DNA from: Endobacter medicaginis
GTDB lineage: Bacteria > Pseudomonadota > Alphaproteobacteria > Acetobacterales > Acetobacteraceae
DNA length: 64,000 nucleotides
Direction of reading: 5' to 3'
Assembly: GCF_014192375.1 (NCBI RefSeq)
Contig: NZ_JACHXV010000007.1
Span: forward strand, 1 to 64,000
Of this stretch, positions 36,775 to 46,179 are shown one piece after another; the first letter of the stretch is position 1; each line of letters starts with the position of its first letter. The notes below the pieces were generated by a model. It saw only the letters and a list, made by a program, of their open reading frames with translations, was not told the origin of the DNA and searched no databases. The position numbers and the translations under genes were made by a program.

Positions 36775-37824
36775 TCAGCGCCAGCCGAGCGCCGGTGCCA
36801 CGTGCGTCAGCACCGACTCGATCACATGGGCGTTGTAGTCGACGCCGAGCTGGTTCGGCACCGTCAGCAGCAGCGTGTCGGCCTCGGCGATCGCCTCGTC
36901 GCCGCGCAGCTGCTCGACCAGCCGCTCGGGCACGTCGGCATAGGAGCGCCCGAAGACCGCCCGCATGTTGTCGATGTCGCCGATCTGGTCGCCCTCACGG
37001 CCACCCCGGCCGAAATAGGCCCGGTCGGTGTCGTTCATCAGCGGGAAGATCGAGCGGCTGACCGACACGCGCGGGGTGCGGGCATGGCCGGCCTTTGCCC
37101 AGGCGGCGCGATAGGCACGGATCTGCCTGGCCTGCTGGATGTGGAAGGCCTCGCCGGTCTCGTCCTGCTTTAGGGTCGAGCTCTGCAGGTTCATGCCCTG
37201 CTCGGCGGCCCAGATCGCAGTGGCATCCGAGGCAGCACCCCACCAGATACGCTCGCGCAGGCCCTCTGAATACGGCTCGATGCGCAGCAGGCCGGGCGGG
37301 TTGGCGAACATCGGACGCGGATTGGGCGCGGCGAACCCCTCGCCGCGCAGCACGTCGAGCAATGCGAGCGCATGCCGCCGGCCCATCTCGGCGTCGGTCT
37401 CGCCCTCTTGCGGCTGATAGCCGAAATAGCGCCAGCCCTCGATCACCTGCTCGGGCGAGCCGCGCGAGATGCCGAGCTGGAGACGGCCGCCGGCGATGAG
37501 GTCGGCGGACCCGGCATCCTCGGCCATGTACAGAGGGTTCTCGTAGCGCATGTCGATCACGCCGGTGCCGATCTCAATGCGCGAGGTGCGCGCACCCACT
37601 GCGGCCAGCAGCGGAAACGGTGAGGAAAGCTGGCGTGCGAAATGATGGACGCGGAAATAGGCACCATCCGCACCAAGCTGCTCGGCGGCGACGGCGAGGT
37701 CGATCGACTGCAGCAGGACATCGCTCGCCGAGCGGGTGCCCGATTGCGGCGACGCCGTCCAGTGCCCGAAAGAGAGAAAGCCGATCTTCTTCATCGCCCG
37801 TGCCGATCCATCCAGTTGCGTCAT
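36775..37824 (-). CDS. LLM-class flavin-dependent oxidoreductase
   Basis: A 349-residue bacterial-luciferase-like monooxygenase with the TIM-barrel pattern IGFLSFGHW, DGAYFRVHHFARQLSSP, RIEIGTGVIDMRYENPLYMAED and GGRLQLGISRGSPEQV. It uses FMN supplied by a reductase; substrate unknown. The ATG at 37824 is given; MKKIGF at 37794 is an equally good start and matches the domain beginning better. Convergent with the WecA-like gene, 13 bases apart. Confidence 0.88.
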   Translation of the reverse strand: MTQLDGSARAMKKIGFLSFGHWTASPQSGTRSASDVLLQSIDLAVAAEQLGADGAYFRVHHFARQLSSPFPLLAAVGARTSRIEIGTGVIDMRYENPLYMAEDAGSADLIAGGRLQLGISRGSPEQVIEGWRYFGYQPQEGETDAEMGRRHALALLDVLRGEGFAAPNPRPMFANPPGLLRIEPYSEGLRERIWWGAASDATAIWAAEQGMNLQSSTLKQDETGEAFHIQQARQIRAYRAAWAKAGHARTPRVSVSRSIFPLMNDTDRAYFGRGGREGDQIGDIDNMRAVFGRSYADVPERLVEQLRGDEAIAEADTLLLTVPNQLGVDYNAHVIESVLTHVAPALGWR

Positions 37825-37932
37825 GGCGGCAGATATGACGATGGAGGCCCCGACCGGACAGACCGGCGGGTGGCAACCTGTGGTTTCCTCAACACAGCAG
37901 CGGGGGGCCAGAGCCCCTCCGCGCAGGTGTGA

Positions 37933-38388
37933 CTACTTCTTGAGTTCGAGGCGGATGCCGCCAGCAGCCGCCTTGAGCTGCGCCCCCTTGGTGACGCCGT
38001 CGATATGGATCTCGACGCCTTTCTCATTGGTCAGCCACTGACCGGACACACCGTTGCCAAGCGTCGCCTCGCCGGTGCCCGCGACATAGGTGCCGTCGAA
38101 ATCGGCGAGATCCTTGAGGTGGAACACCTTGCCGTGGCCGATGACCTCGGAATAGCCGACGGCCACCACATCCACGCCCTTGACGCTGAACGGATAGGCC
38201 ACGCCCTTGTAGGTCAGGGTGCCGTCGCCCCAGCTGAACCCGACACCGGCATTGGCCGACTTGGCGTCGATCGTGACGGTGCCGGTCGGCGCGCCGTGAT
38301 GGGAGGCGGCGAAAGCCGGCGCCGCGGCGAGCGAGGCAGAGGCGAAGGAGGCGGCGGCAATGACGCCGGCGAAAGACTTGAGACGCAT
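37933..38388 (-). CDS. Exported EipA/DUF1134-like protein
   Basis: 151 residues: signal peptide (MRLKSFAGVIAAASFASASLAAAPAFA) and a small beta-rich domain. The pattern GTLTYKGVAYPFSVKGVDVVAVG...DFDGTYVAG...GVSGQW resembles the DUF1134/EipA family of periplasmic envelope-integrity proteins of alphaproteobacteria. The match is by memory of the motif order, not by search. ATG 38388 chosen to begin at the signal peptide. Confidence 0.7.
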   Translation of the reverse strand: MRLKSFAGVIAAASFASASLAAAPAFAASHHGAPTGTVTIDAKSANAGVGFSWGDGTLTYKGVAYPFSVKGVDVVAVGYSEVIGHGKVFHLKDLADFDGTYVAGTGEATLGNGVSGQWLTNEKGVEIHIDGVTKGAQLKAAAGGIRLELKK

Positions 38389-38501
38389 CTTATGTTCCGT
38401 TTCCACGCAATTGCGACTGGAGGCGGAACAACGCAATCAGTTACCGTAAAGTTCGCGACGCGGGCTGGACAAGCCATCCCGCGCACGCATTGCAGCCGTG
38501 T

Positions 38502-38906
38502 TCAGCCCGCCGAGGCGCGGCGCGACACGGGCGCACGCACGATCTCGGCGCTCTTCTCGGTGCGTGCCACCGTCGCGGCCTCACCCATGATCGAGCGCAG
38601 CTCGCGCAGGAAGGCCGCGCCCTTGAGCGTGCGCTGCACGAGAACCGAACGCCGATCGAGCGGATCGACCTTGCGGCGGGCGAGATCGAGCTCGCCGAGA
38701 CGGTCGAGGGCACGGGTGATGGCCGGCTTCGACACGTTGAGATGGGCGGCGAGACCACGCACGGTGTGCGCGCCGTCCTGCAGGTAGCAGGTCAGGAACA
38801 CGCCGAGCTGACGCGCCGACAGGTCGGGCCCGTCACGACGGACCATGGCGACGACCGTATCGCGCAGGAGCGAGACCTGCTGGTCGGACTGGGTGGTGTT
38901 CGCCAT
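38502..38906 (-). CDS. MarR-family transcriptional regulator
   Basis: A 134-residue winged-helix protein. LSARQLGVFLTCYLQDG and HTVRGLAAHLNVSKPAITRALDRL form the helix-turn-helix, and DRRSVLVQRTLKGAAFLREL forms the wing and dimer helix. No ligand can be inferred. Relatives sit beside various envelope genes; here the EipA-like gene is 113 bases downstream on the same strand. The 255 bases upstream hold no gene. Confidence 0.85.
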   Translation of the reverse strand: MANTTQSDQQVSLLRDTVVAMVRRDGPDLSARQLGVFLTCYLQDGAHTVRGLAAHLNVSKPAITRALDRLGELDLARRKVDPLDRRSVLVQRTLKGAAFLRELRSIMGEAATVARTEKSAEIVRAPVSRRASAG

Positions 38907-39161
38907 CGAAAAAACTCCTCATACTGAGACCCGGTGATCGAAAGCCTGCCACGCTGAGATCAGCCGCAGCATCCGGATCGGCTTGACCCGGATCTGGTCG
39001 GGTCGGCAGGCACGCAGTTCGACGTTCGCGTCCCGCCGCCGGCGGTGTCGAAGGCGGATCGTTGCCAACCCGTCCCTGCACCCGGCGACTAAACCAGACA
39101 CCAAAGAGGAAGTTGCGTCCCCGGGCCGAAATTACAATCGGTCACGTATCTGTCTTCGTGT

Positions 39162-40610
39162 TTATTCCCGTTCCGCCATCAATGTCCTGACCCTTGCATT
39201 AACAAGCCGCAATATTCCGCCTGCGAGTGCAAAAAGCCCCTGGCAGTCTCCGCCCTCCGGGTGCCCGGGCCGGGTGCTGTCGGACCACGCATAGGTGTCG
39301 AGATGCGCCCAGGACACCGATTCGGCGACGAATCGGTTGAGATAGAGCGCGGCGGTGATGGCGCCCGCCATCGGTTTCGATGACGCATTGTTGATGTCGG
39401 CGACGCGGCTCGACAGCCAGTCGTCATAGCCCGGCCACAGCGGCAGGCGCCACACCGGGTCGCCGCACTCGTGGCCGGCGGCGAGCAGCGCCTCGGCGAG
39501 GGTGTCGTCGTTGCCGAACAGCGCCGGCAGGTCCGGCCCGAGGGCGACCCGCGCGGCACCGGTCAGGGTGGCGGCGTCGATCAGCCAGTCGGGCGACAGA
39601 TCCGACGCCTCGGCGAGCAGGTCGCACAGCACCAGCCGGCCTTCCGCATCGGTATTGCCGATCTCCACCGACAGGCCGCGCCGGGTCGCCAGCACGTCGG
39701 ACGGGCGCATGGCATGGCCGGAGACGCTGTTCTCCACGCAGCCGAGCCGGAGCTCGATCCGGCACGGTGCGCCTTGCGCGATCAGCAGCGCGGCGACCCC
39801 GAGCATGATCGCCGCGCCGCCCATGTCCTTCTTCATCCGCAGCATCGCCGCCGACGGCTTGAGGTCGTAGCCGCCGGTATCGAAGCACACGCCCTTGCCG
39901 ACCAGGCTGACCAGCGGCAGCTCGTCACCACCCTCGGGCGGCGCCCAGCGCAGGATCGCCACCGCCGGAGGCCGGTCCGAGCCCGCACCGACCGCAGCGA
40001 TGGCCGGATAGGCCTGCGCCAGCGCCTCGCCACTGATGATCTCCGCCTCCGCGCCGAGCACGCGGCCGAGGCTGACGGCCGACTGGGCGAGTTCGGCCGG
40101 ACCGAGATGATTGGCTGGCCGGTTAATGAGGTCGCGCGCGATCCAGGCGGCCTGGGCGCGCGCGATGCCGCCGGCCATCGCCTCGGTGGCCAGCAGCCGC
40201 GCCGGCGGCCGCCGCGGCGGCACATAGGCGTCGAAATGATAGGCGCCGAGACAGAAACCACAGGCCAGCCCCGCCTCGTCACGGCTCTCCGGCGCCTCCC
40301 AGACCACCTCCCACACCCCCTGCGGCAGCCCGCCCGGCAGCAATCCGTAAAGCGCACCCGGTGCACCACGCGGCGCGGCGGCGGCGCCGAGGCAGAGGAT
40401 CGCCGCAGCCACCCCACCCTCCCCCGGGACCAGCGCCAGCGCCCCGGCCACCGGCCTGAAACCGCTCTGCGACAGCCAGCCGGACGCGCCGAGACGCTCC
40501 GCCAGCGCATCGAGCCCCTCGACATGCACGGCATGCACCTGGCGCACCGGCTCCGCTGTCGGCTCCATCTGCATCGCCACCGAAGCGGGATGCCGCCACC
40601 ACTGGACCAT
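39162..40610 (-). CDS. Leucyl aminopeptidase family M17
   Basis: A 482-residue M17 metallopeptidase. The C-terminal catalytic domain has VGKGVCFDTGGYDLKPSAAM and MKKDMGGAA (metal and catalytic Lys/Arg), then NTDAEGRLVLCDLL, the family signature. It cuts N-terminal residues from peptides in the cytoplasm. I use ATG 40610 because GGAG lies 8 bases ahead; ATG 40616 and a far upstream in-frame start (overlapping the helicase gene) are less likely. The start regions of this gene and the helicase are divergent. Confidence 0.92.
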   Translation of the reverse strand: MVQWWRHPASVAMQMEPTAEPVRQVHAVHVEGLDALAERLGASGWLSQSGFRPVAGALALVPGEGGVAAAILCLGAAAAPRGAPGALYGLLPGGLPQGVWEVVWEAPESRDEAGLACGFCLGAYHFDAYVPPRRPPARLLATEAMAGGIARAQAAWIARDLINRPANHLGPAELAQSAVSLGRVLGAEAEIISGEALAQAYPAIAAVGAGSDRPPAVAILRWAPPEGGDELPLVSLVGKGVCFDTGGYDLKPSAAMLRMKKDMGGAAIMLGVAALLIAQGAPCRIELRLGCVENSVSGHAMRPSDVLATRRGLSVEIGNTDAEGRLVLCDLLAEASDLSPDWLIDAATLTGAARVALGPDLPALFGNDDTLAEALLAAGHECGDPVWRLPLWPGYDDWLSSRVADINNASSKPMAGAITAALYLNRFVAESVSWAHLDTYAWSDSTRPGHPEGGDCQGLFALAGGILRLVNARVRTLMAERE

Positions 40611-40779
40611 GGTCATCGTCTCCGATCGACTCGCACTCAAGGGCCCGTCCGCCCCCGCCTGCGCAACTGCTATCGCGCTTGCGCCGCGAAGCGAAATCCG
40701 ACCCGTCCGGGAAGGTCGCGCAGAGACGATCTCGACGGCGTGCCTTGCATTTGGTTGTGGGACTGCCACCATTCATCCC

Positions 40780-43491
40780 ATGTGTGCCTCCCAGATGTTC
40801 GATGCCCGCGTCCGCGCGGTGCTCGGACCGACCAACACCGGCAAGACGCATCTCGCAATGACGCGACTGCTCGGCCATCGCTCCGGCATCATCGGCTTCC
40901 CGCTGCGCCTGCTGGCGCGCGAGAACTATGACCGCATGGTCGCCGAAAAGGGCGCGCATCTGGTGGCGCTGGTCACCGGCGAGGAGAAGATCGTCCCGCC
41001 CGGCGCGCGGTATTTCTCCTGCACGGTGGAGGCGATGCCGCTGGAGCGCGGCGTCGAGTTCGTCGCCGTCGACGAGATCCAGCTCTGCGCCGATCCCGAT
41101 CGCGGCCACATCTTCACCGACCGGCTGCTGCATGCGCGCGGGCTGGTGGAGACGATGTTCCTCGGCGCGGAGACCATCCGCCCGCTGCTGCAGCGACTGA
41201 TCCCGGGGGCCGAAATCGAGACGCGGCCGCGTCTGTCGCAATTGACCTATACGGGGGCGACGCGGCTGACCAAGCTGCCGCCGCGTTCGGCCGTGGTCGC
41301 GTTCTCGGCGGCCGAGGTCTATGCGATCGCCGAGGCCATCCGCACCCGTCGCGGCGGCTGCGCGGTGGTGATGGGCCGACTGTCGCCACGCACCCGCAAC
41401 GCCCAGGTGGCGCTGTACCAGAACAAGGAGGTCGATTTCCTCGTCGCCACCGATGCGATCGGCATGGGGCTGAACATGGATGTCGGCCATGTCGCCTTCG
41501 CCTCGCTGGGCAAGTTCGACGGCAGCCGGCCGCGCAAGCTGACCCCGCCCGAGATCGCCCAGATCGCCGGACGTGCGGGGCGCGGCATGCGCGACGGCAG
41601 CTTCGGCACCACCGGCACCTGCCCGCCCCTGCCCGACGAGGTGGTCGAGGCGGTGGAGGCGCATCGCTTCGACCCGATCGCGCAGATCTACTGGCGCAAT
41701 TCGGAGCTGGATTTCGCCGCGCCCGACGCGCTGCTCGCCTCGCTGTCGCGCGCAGCACCACTGCCCGGGCTGGTGCCGGGCAACGAGGCGAGCGATGTCG
41801 AGACGCTGGCGGCGCTGGCCCGTGAGCCGGCGATCGGCAATCTGGCGCGGGGACTCAGCCGCACCCGGCTGCTGTGGGACGTCTGCCAGATCCCCGATTT
41901 CCGCAAGATCGGCGACGACAGCCACACAAGACTGTGCGCGCGCATCTTCGAGCATCTCGCCCGCGACGCGCGCCTGCCCGCCGACTGGCTGGCCGGCAGC
42001 CTCGACGCGCTCGATCGCGACGACGGCGACATCGACACGCTGATGCAGCGCCTGTCGGGGGTCCGCATCTGGGCCTATGTCGCCGCGCGCCCCGACTGGA
42101 CCTCCGATGGCACCGAGTGGCAGGAGCGGGCCCGCGCGATCGAGGACAAGGTGTCGGATGCGCTGCACGAGCGGCTGACCGCGCGCTTCGTCGACCGCCG
42201 CGCCGCGCAGCTGATGCGCACGCTCGAGGGCGGCGACGGCGAGGAGATGCTGTCTGCGGTGCGTCCGTCGGGCGAGGTGGTGGTGGAGGGCCATTCGGTG
42301 GGCCATGCCAGCGGTTTCGCCTTCATCCCCGACCCGCTGGCCGAGGGGCCGGAGAAGCGGCTGGTGCTGCGCGCCGCCCGCCGCGCCCTGCGCGAGGAGA
42401 TGCCGCGCAGGGTGGCCGAGGTGGAGGCGGCGGCCGACACCGCCTTCCGTTTTGCCGAGGACCGCCGCCAGATCCTGTGGAACGGCGCACCGATCGCACG
42501 GCTGCGGGCGGGTGCGGAGCTGCTGCACCCGCAGGTCGAGGTGCTGGGCAGCGAATTCCTCGACGAGGCGCAGCGAGGCCGCATCCGCACCCGTCTGACC
42601 GGCTTCGTCGCCGCCGAGCTGGCACGGGTGTTCGCACCGCTGCATGCCGCGATCGCCGCCGGGGCGCAGGACGCCGCCCTGCGCGGGCCGCTGCATGTGC
42701 TGGGCGAGCATTCGGGCATCGCCCCCGGCACGACCGCGACGCTGGACCGCGAGGCGAAGGCGCGGCTGCGCGCCCTGGGCGTGCGCGCCGGCCGGTTCGC
42801 CCTGTTCATGCCGGCAATGCTGCGCCCGCAGGCCGCCGCCTGGCGCGCGACGCTGCTGGCCCTGCGCGCAGGGATGAAGGGTGCGCCGAAACTGCCGCGC
42901 GAGGGGCTGGTCAGCCTGCCCCGCCAGGACGAGGCGCGCGATGCGGCGCTGTCCGGCGATCCGGCCCGCGCGCCGGCGATGCTGCGCGCACTGGGCTGGG
43001 TGGCGGCGGGACCGGTGCTGCTGCGGCTCGACGTGCTGGAGCTGGTGGCGGGCGAGCTGGCCTGGCGGACCCGGCGCCGGCCGGTGGCGCTGCCCGTGCA
43101 GCTCGCCTCGCGGCTGGGACTGAAAGGGCCGATGCTCGCCCCGGTGCTGGCCGCGATCGGCTTCCGTCTCATCGAGCCCGCGCCGCTGCCCGAGGGGATG
43201 TTCGGCCCGCCCGGCCTGCCGATGCTGAGCGCGCGGCGCCATCCCGGCCCTGCGCGCCCCGCGCAGGTGACGCCGGCCGAACCGGCCGCCGACGCCGGCA
43301 CGGCGCGCAGGCCGCGCCGTCCCAAGCCGCCCCGCCCTGCCGCCCCTGTGGCGGCGGCCTCGCCGGCAAAGGCCAAACCCGCCCGCCGCCCGCCACCGGT
43401 GCGTCCACCGGTCGAGCGAAAGCCATTTGTGCCGTCGCCCGACCATCCGTTCGCCGCCCTGATGAAGCTGCGCGAGCGGCAGGGGGGCTGA
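40780..43491 (+). CDS. SUV3-like superfamily 2 RNA helicase
   Basis: About 903 residues. The helicase core has Walker A GPTNTGKTHLAM, the DEIQ box VDEIQLCADPDRGHIF, ATDAIGMGLNMD (motif V) and QIAGRAGRGMRDG (motif VI), like mitochondrial SUV3 and its alphaproteobacterial relatives. Long C-terminal extensions end in a Pro/Ala/Lys-rich tail (PRRPKPPRPAAP) suited for RNA or protein contacts. Start ATG 40780 (MCASQMFDARVRAVLG). The order helicase - S4 - fdxA - carD is common in alphaproteobacteria. Confidence 0.87.
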   Translation: MCASQMFDARVRAVLGPTNTGKTHLAMTRLLGHRSGIIGFPLRLLARENYDRMVAEKGAHLVALVTGEEKIVPPGARYFSCTVEAMPLERGVEFVAVDEIQLCADPDRGHIFTDRLLHARGLVETMFLGAETIRPLLQRLIPGAEIETRPRLSQLTYTGATRLTKLPPRSAVVAFSAAEVYAIAEAIRTRRGGCAVVMGRLSPRTRNAQVALYQNKEVDFLVATDAIGMGLNMDVGHVAFASLGKFDGSRPRKLTPPEIAQIAGRAGRGMRDGSFGTTGTCPPLPDEVVEAVEAHRFDPIAQIYWRNSELDFAAPDALLASLSRAAPLPGLVPGNEASDVETLAALAREPAIGNLARGLSRTRLLWDVCQIPDFRKIGDDSHTRLCARIFEHLARDARLPADWLAGSLDALDRDDGDIDTLMQRLSGVRIWAYVAARPDWTSDGTEWQERARAIEDKVSDALHERLTARFVDRRAAQLMRTLEGGDGEEMLSAVRPSGEVVVEGHSVGHASGFAFIPDPLAEGPEKRLVLRAARRALREEMPRRVAEVEAAADTAFRFAEDRRQILWNGAPIARLRAGAELLHPQVEVLGSEFLDEAQRGRIRTRLTGFVAAELARVFAPLHAAIAAGAQDAALRGPLHVLGEHSGIAPGTTATLDREAKARLRALGVRAGRFALFMPAMLRPQAAAWRATLLALRAGMKGAPKLPREGLVSLPRQDEARDAALSGDPARAPAMLRALGWVAAGPVLLRLDVLELVAGELAWRTRRRPVALPVQLASRLGLKGPMLAPVLAAIGFRLIEPAPLPEGMFGPPGLPMLSARRHPGPARPAQVTPAEPAADAGTARRPRRPKPPRPAAPVAAASPAKAKPARRPPPVRPPVERKPFVPSPDHPFAALMKLRERQGG

Positions 43492-43496
43492 GCGGC

Positions 43497-43787
43497 TTGA
43501 CGGCACCGGCGCAGGAGTGGCTGCGGCTCGACACCTGGCTGTGGCAGGCGCGATTTCTCAGATCACGCGCCGATTGCGCCCGTCTCGCGGAGGCGGGCGG
43601 CGTGCGCATCAACCGGCAGCCGACCGAAAAACCGCATGCGCGGGTGCGGGTCGGCGACGTGCTGACCATCGCTCCGCCCGGCGGTCATGACGTGCGCGTC
43701 ATCACCATCCGCGCCCTCGGCAGCAGGCGGGGGCCGGCGAGCGAGGCGCGCACGCTCTACGAGGACATTCCCGCCGCCCCGGGCTGA
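43497..43787 (+). CDS. S4-domain RNA-binding protein (Hsp15-like)
   Basis: A 96-residue protein. The S4 domain spans WLRLDTWLWQARFLRSRADCARL to VGDVLTIAPPG, as in HslR/Hsp15, which binds stalled 50S subunits. The best start is TTG 43497, six bases after the helicase stop, because no ATG or GTG precedes the conserved LRLDTWL. Its 3' end overlaps the convergent LysR gene by 31 bases. Confidence 0.85.
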   Translation: MTAPAQEWLRLDTWLWQARFLRSRADCARLAEAGGVRINRQPTEKPHARVRVGDVLTIAPPGGHDVRVITIRALGSRRGPASEARTLYEDIPAAPG

Positions 43788-44686
43788 GGGCAGGCCACCG
43801 CGCCCCGCACCAGCGCGCCGAGCCAGTCGGCAAAGACCGCGACCCGCCGGGTCATGTGGTCGCGGGCCGGGAACAGCAGATGCACCGGCCACGCCTCCGC
43901 CCGCCATTGCGGCAGGATCTCGACCAGCGCGCCGCGGGCGAGGTCGTCGCGCACGTCGTAGGCGGGGATCTGGATCAGCCCCAGCCCGGCCAGCGCGCAG
44001 GCGATCTGCGCCTCGGCGGAATCGACCAGAACGCGGCCGGGCACCTCGAGATGACGCGGCCCCGCCGGCTCCTGCCATTCGAACCGCTCGGGACGGCCGC
44101 CCGATGGCGGGACGAACCGCACCATCCGATGCGCACCGAGATCGCGCGGATGCAGCGGCGTACCATGCTCTGCGAGATAGGCGGGGCTGGCAACGTTGAT
44201 GAACTCGATCCTGCCGAGCCGGCGCGCCACCAGGGTGGAACCGGCCAGTTCGCCCACGCGTACCGTGCAATCGACCCCCGATCCAACCAGGTCGATCGAG
44301 CGATCGGCCAGGCGGAGCTCCACGTCGACGCCCGGGTGGCGGTCGAGGAACTCGCCCAGGCACGGTGCGACGACGCGACGCCCGAGCCGGCCGGGCATGC
44401 CGGCACGGACCAGCCCGTGGGGGCTGCCCGACGGACGGAACATCGCCTCCGCCTCGTCGGCGTCGTTGAGCAGCCGGCGGCAGCGCTCGGCAAGCGCCCG
44501 TCCCTCCTCGGTCACGCTGACGCGCCGCGTGGAGCGGTTGAGCAGACGGGTGCCGAGACGTGCCTCGAGTGCCGCGATCGCCATCGATGCCGCCGAACGA
44601 GAGATCCCGGCCGCTTCTGCCGCCTTCGTGAAGCTGCCGCATTCGGCGATGCGGACGAACAGCGCGTAGAGGTCGAGCCGGTCCAT
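43757..44686 (-). CDS. LysR-family regulator
   Basis: 309 residues. An N-terminal helix-turn-helix (GSFTKAAEAAGISRSAASMAIAALE) is followed by the effector domain (GLVRAGMPGRLGRRVVAPCL, RLADRSIDLVGSGVDCTVRVG). It diverges from the SDR gene, the classic LysR-target arrangement, so it probably controls that gene. The pair sits between the S4 gene and fdxA. Convergent overlap with the S4 gene. Confidence 0.92.
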   Translation of the reverse strand: MDRLDLYALFVRIAECGSFTKAAEAAGISRSAASMAIAALEARLGTRLLNRSTRRVSVTEEGRALAERCRRLLNDADEAEAMFRPSGSPHGLVRAGMPGRLGRRVVAPCLGEFLDRHPGVDVELRLADRSIDLVGSGVDCTVRVGELAGSTLVARRLGRIEFINVASPAYLAEHGTPLHPRDLGAHRMVRFVPPSGGRPERFEWQEPAGPRHLEVPGRVLVDSAEAQIACALAGLGLIQIPAYDVRDDLARGALVEILPQWRAEAWPVHLLFPARDHMTRRVAVFADWLGALVRGAVACPQPGAAGMSS

Positions 44687-44787
44687 ATTGTTCAGCCTGA
44701 CTGACGAAAGATGTCACTCGCAAGGGATTTATCCGAAATCACAGACGAATACCCTGCCTCCCGACCTCATTTGCAGGAGATATCGCC

Positions 44788-45570
44788 ATGTCTGGACCCA
44801 ACAAGCGCTCGATCGAGGGCAAGCACGTCCTCATCGCCGGCGGTGGCAAGAATCTCGGTGGCCTGCTGGCCCGCGATCTCGCCGCCCATGGCGCGGCCCA
44901 GGTCGCCATCCACTACAATTCGCCCGCCACGCGCGCCGAGGCGGAAGCGACGGCCGATGCCGTGCGCCAGTCCGGTGCCGGCGCGCATCTGATCGCCGCC
45001 GACCTCACCTCCGCCGCGGCGGTCGGTGCGCTGTTCGACGACGCGCGCAACGCGATGGGTCGGATCGACGCCGCGGTCAACACGGTCGGCAAGGTGCTCA
45101 AGAAGCCGATCGCCGAGATCGGCGAGGCCGAGTTCGACGAGATGAGCGCGGTCAATTCCAAGGTCGCGTTCTTCTTCATCCGCGAGGCCGGACGCACGCT
45201 CGCCGAACGCGGCAGCATCTGCACGCTGGTGACGTCGCTGCTGGGTGCCTACACGCCGTTCTATGCCGCCTATGCGGGCACCAAGGCGCCGGTCGAGCAC
45301 TACACGCGCGCGGCATCGAAGGAATTCGGCGCACGCGGCATCTCGGTCACCGCCATCGGCCCTGGCCCGATGGACACGCCCTTCTTCTACCCGGCCGAGG
45401 GCGCGGACGCCGTCGCCTATCACCGGACAGCCGCGGCGCTGTCGCCGTTCACGGCCACCGGCCTGACCGACATCGCCGACATCGTCCCCTGGATCCGCTT
45501 CCTGCTGACCGAGGGGTGGTGGATGACCGGCCAGACCATTCTGGTCAACGGCGGCTACACGACCAAATAG
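44788..45570 (+). CDS. Short-chain dehydrogenase/reductase
   Basis: A 260-residue SDR oxidoreductase: NAD(P)-binding VLIAGGGKNLGG near the start (a GGxKxLG variant of TGxxxGxG), AAVNTVGKV, catalytic Ser region LVTSLLGAY, YAAYAGTKAPVEHY (Tyr-x3-Lys), and GPGPMDTPF. Cytoplasmic; substrate unknown. Divergent from the LysR gene with about 100 bases between them. Confidence 0.93.
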   Translation: MSGPNKRSIEGKHVLIAGGGKNLGGLLARDLAAHGAAQVAIHYNSPATRAEAEATADAVRQSGAGAHLIAADLTSAAAVGALFDDARNAMGRIDAAVNTVGKVLKKPIAEIGEAEFDEMSAVNSKVAFFFIREAGRTLAERGSICTLVTSLLGAYTPFYAAYAGTKAPVEHYTRAASKEFGARGISVTAIGPGPMDTPFFYPAEGADAVAYHRTAAALSPFTATGLTDIADIVPWIRFLLTEGWWMTGQTILVNGGYTTK

Positions 45571-45696
45571 CCTTCCGCGCGCCCCTCGGCCGCCGGTCGG
45601 GACAAGATGGTTGCGCTTGATCCCAAACCCCCTCATATCTCCCGCCGCCCGGCGGGAGACGGCCGGGTGGTGGCGCCGGGACTTTGGGAGATTGCG

Positions 45697-46029
45697 ATGA
45701 CCTACGTGGTCACCGAGAACTGCATTCGCTGCAAATACATGGACTGCGTCGAGGTCTGCCCCGTCGACTGCTTCTATGTCGGCGAGAACATGCTGGTCAT
45801 CAATCCCGACGAATGCATCGATTGCGGCGTGTGCGAGCCGGAGTGCCCGGCCGAGGCGATCTTCCCCGACTCCGACAGCCGCGCCGCGGCCTGGGCGGAG
45901 AAGAACGCCACCTTCGCCGCGAGCTGGCCGAACATCACCCGCAAGGGCACCGCGCCGGCCGACGCCGACGAGTGGAACAACAAGCCCGGCAAGGCCGAGC
46001 TGTTCTCCCCCGAACCCGGGACGCCCTGA
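45697..46029 (+). CDS. fdxA: 7Fe ferredoxin FdxA
   Basis: 110 residues. Cysteine motifs [20 protein letters not shown] and [17 protein letters not shown] place one 3Fe-4S and one 4Fe-4S cluster. The C-terminal extension ([17 protein letters not shown]) is the usual alphaproteobacterial form. A small electron carrier. ATG 45697 selected because it starts directly at TYVVTENC. In the common gene order it follows the S4 gene; here two genes separate them. Confidence 0.95.
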   Translation: MTYVVTENCIRCKYMDCVEVCPVDCFYVGENMLVINPDECIDCGVCEPECPAEAIFPDSDSRAAAWAEKNATFAASWPNITRKGTAPADADEWNNKPGKAELFSPEPGTP

Positions 46030-46179
46030 ACCTTTCGGATCAATAAGGCTCGCCTGGGTTTCGCCCGGACCGGTTCTGTGCTAGCGCTGGCCGACACAGA
46101 TCACATGCGTCGGACATGACCGACTGGCCCGGAGGGGCCAGCCTGTCCGGCGCGACCGGACCGGAGAACGAGACTGCCC

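Noticed and set aside
40279-43506. A 1075-residue open frame on the minus strand
   Set aside because: Shadow of the SUV3-like helicase gene, His/Arg/Gln-rich with no recognisable motif; the helicase frame has all conserved motifs.
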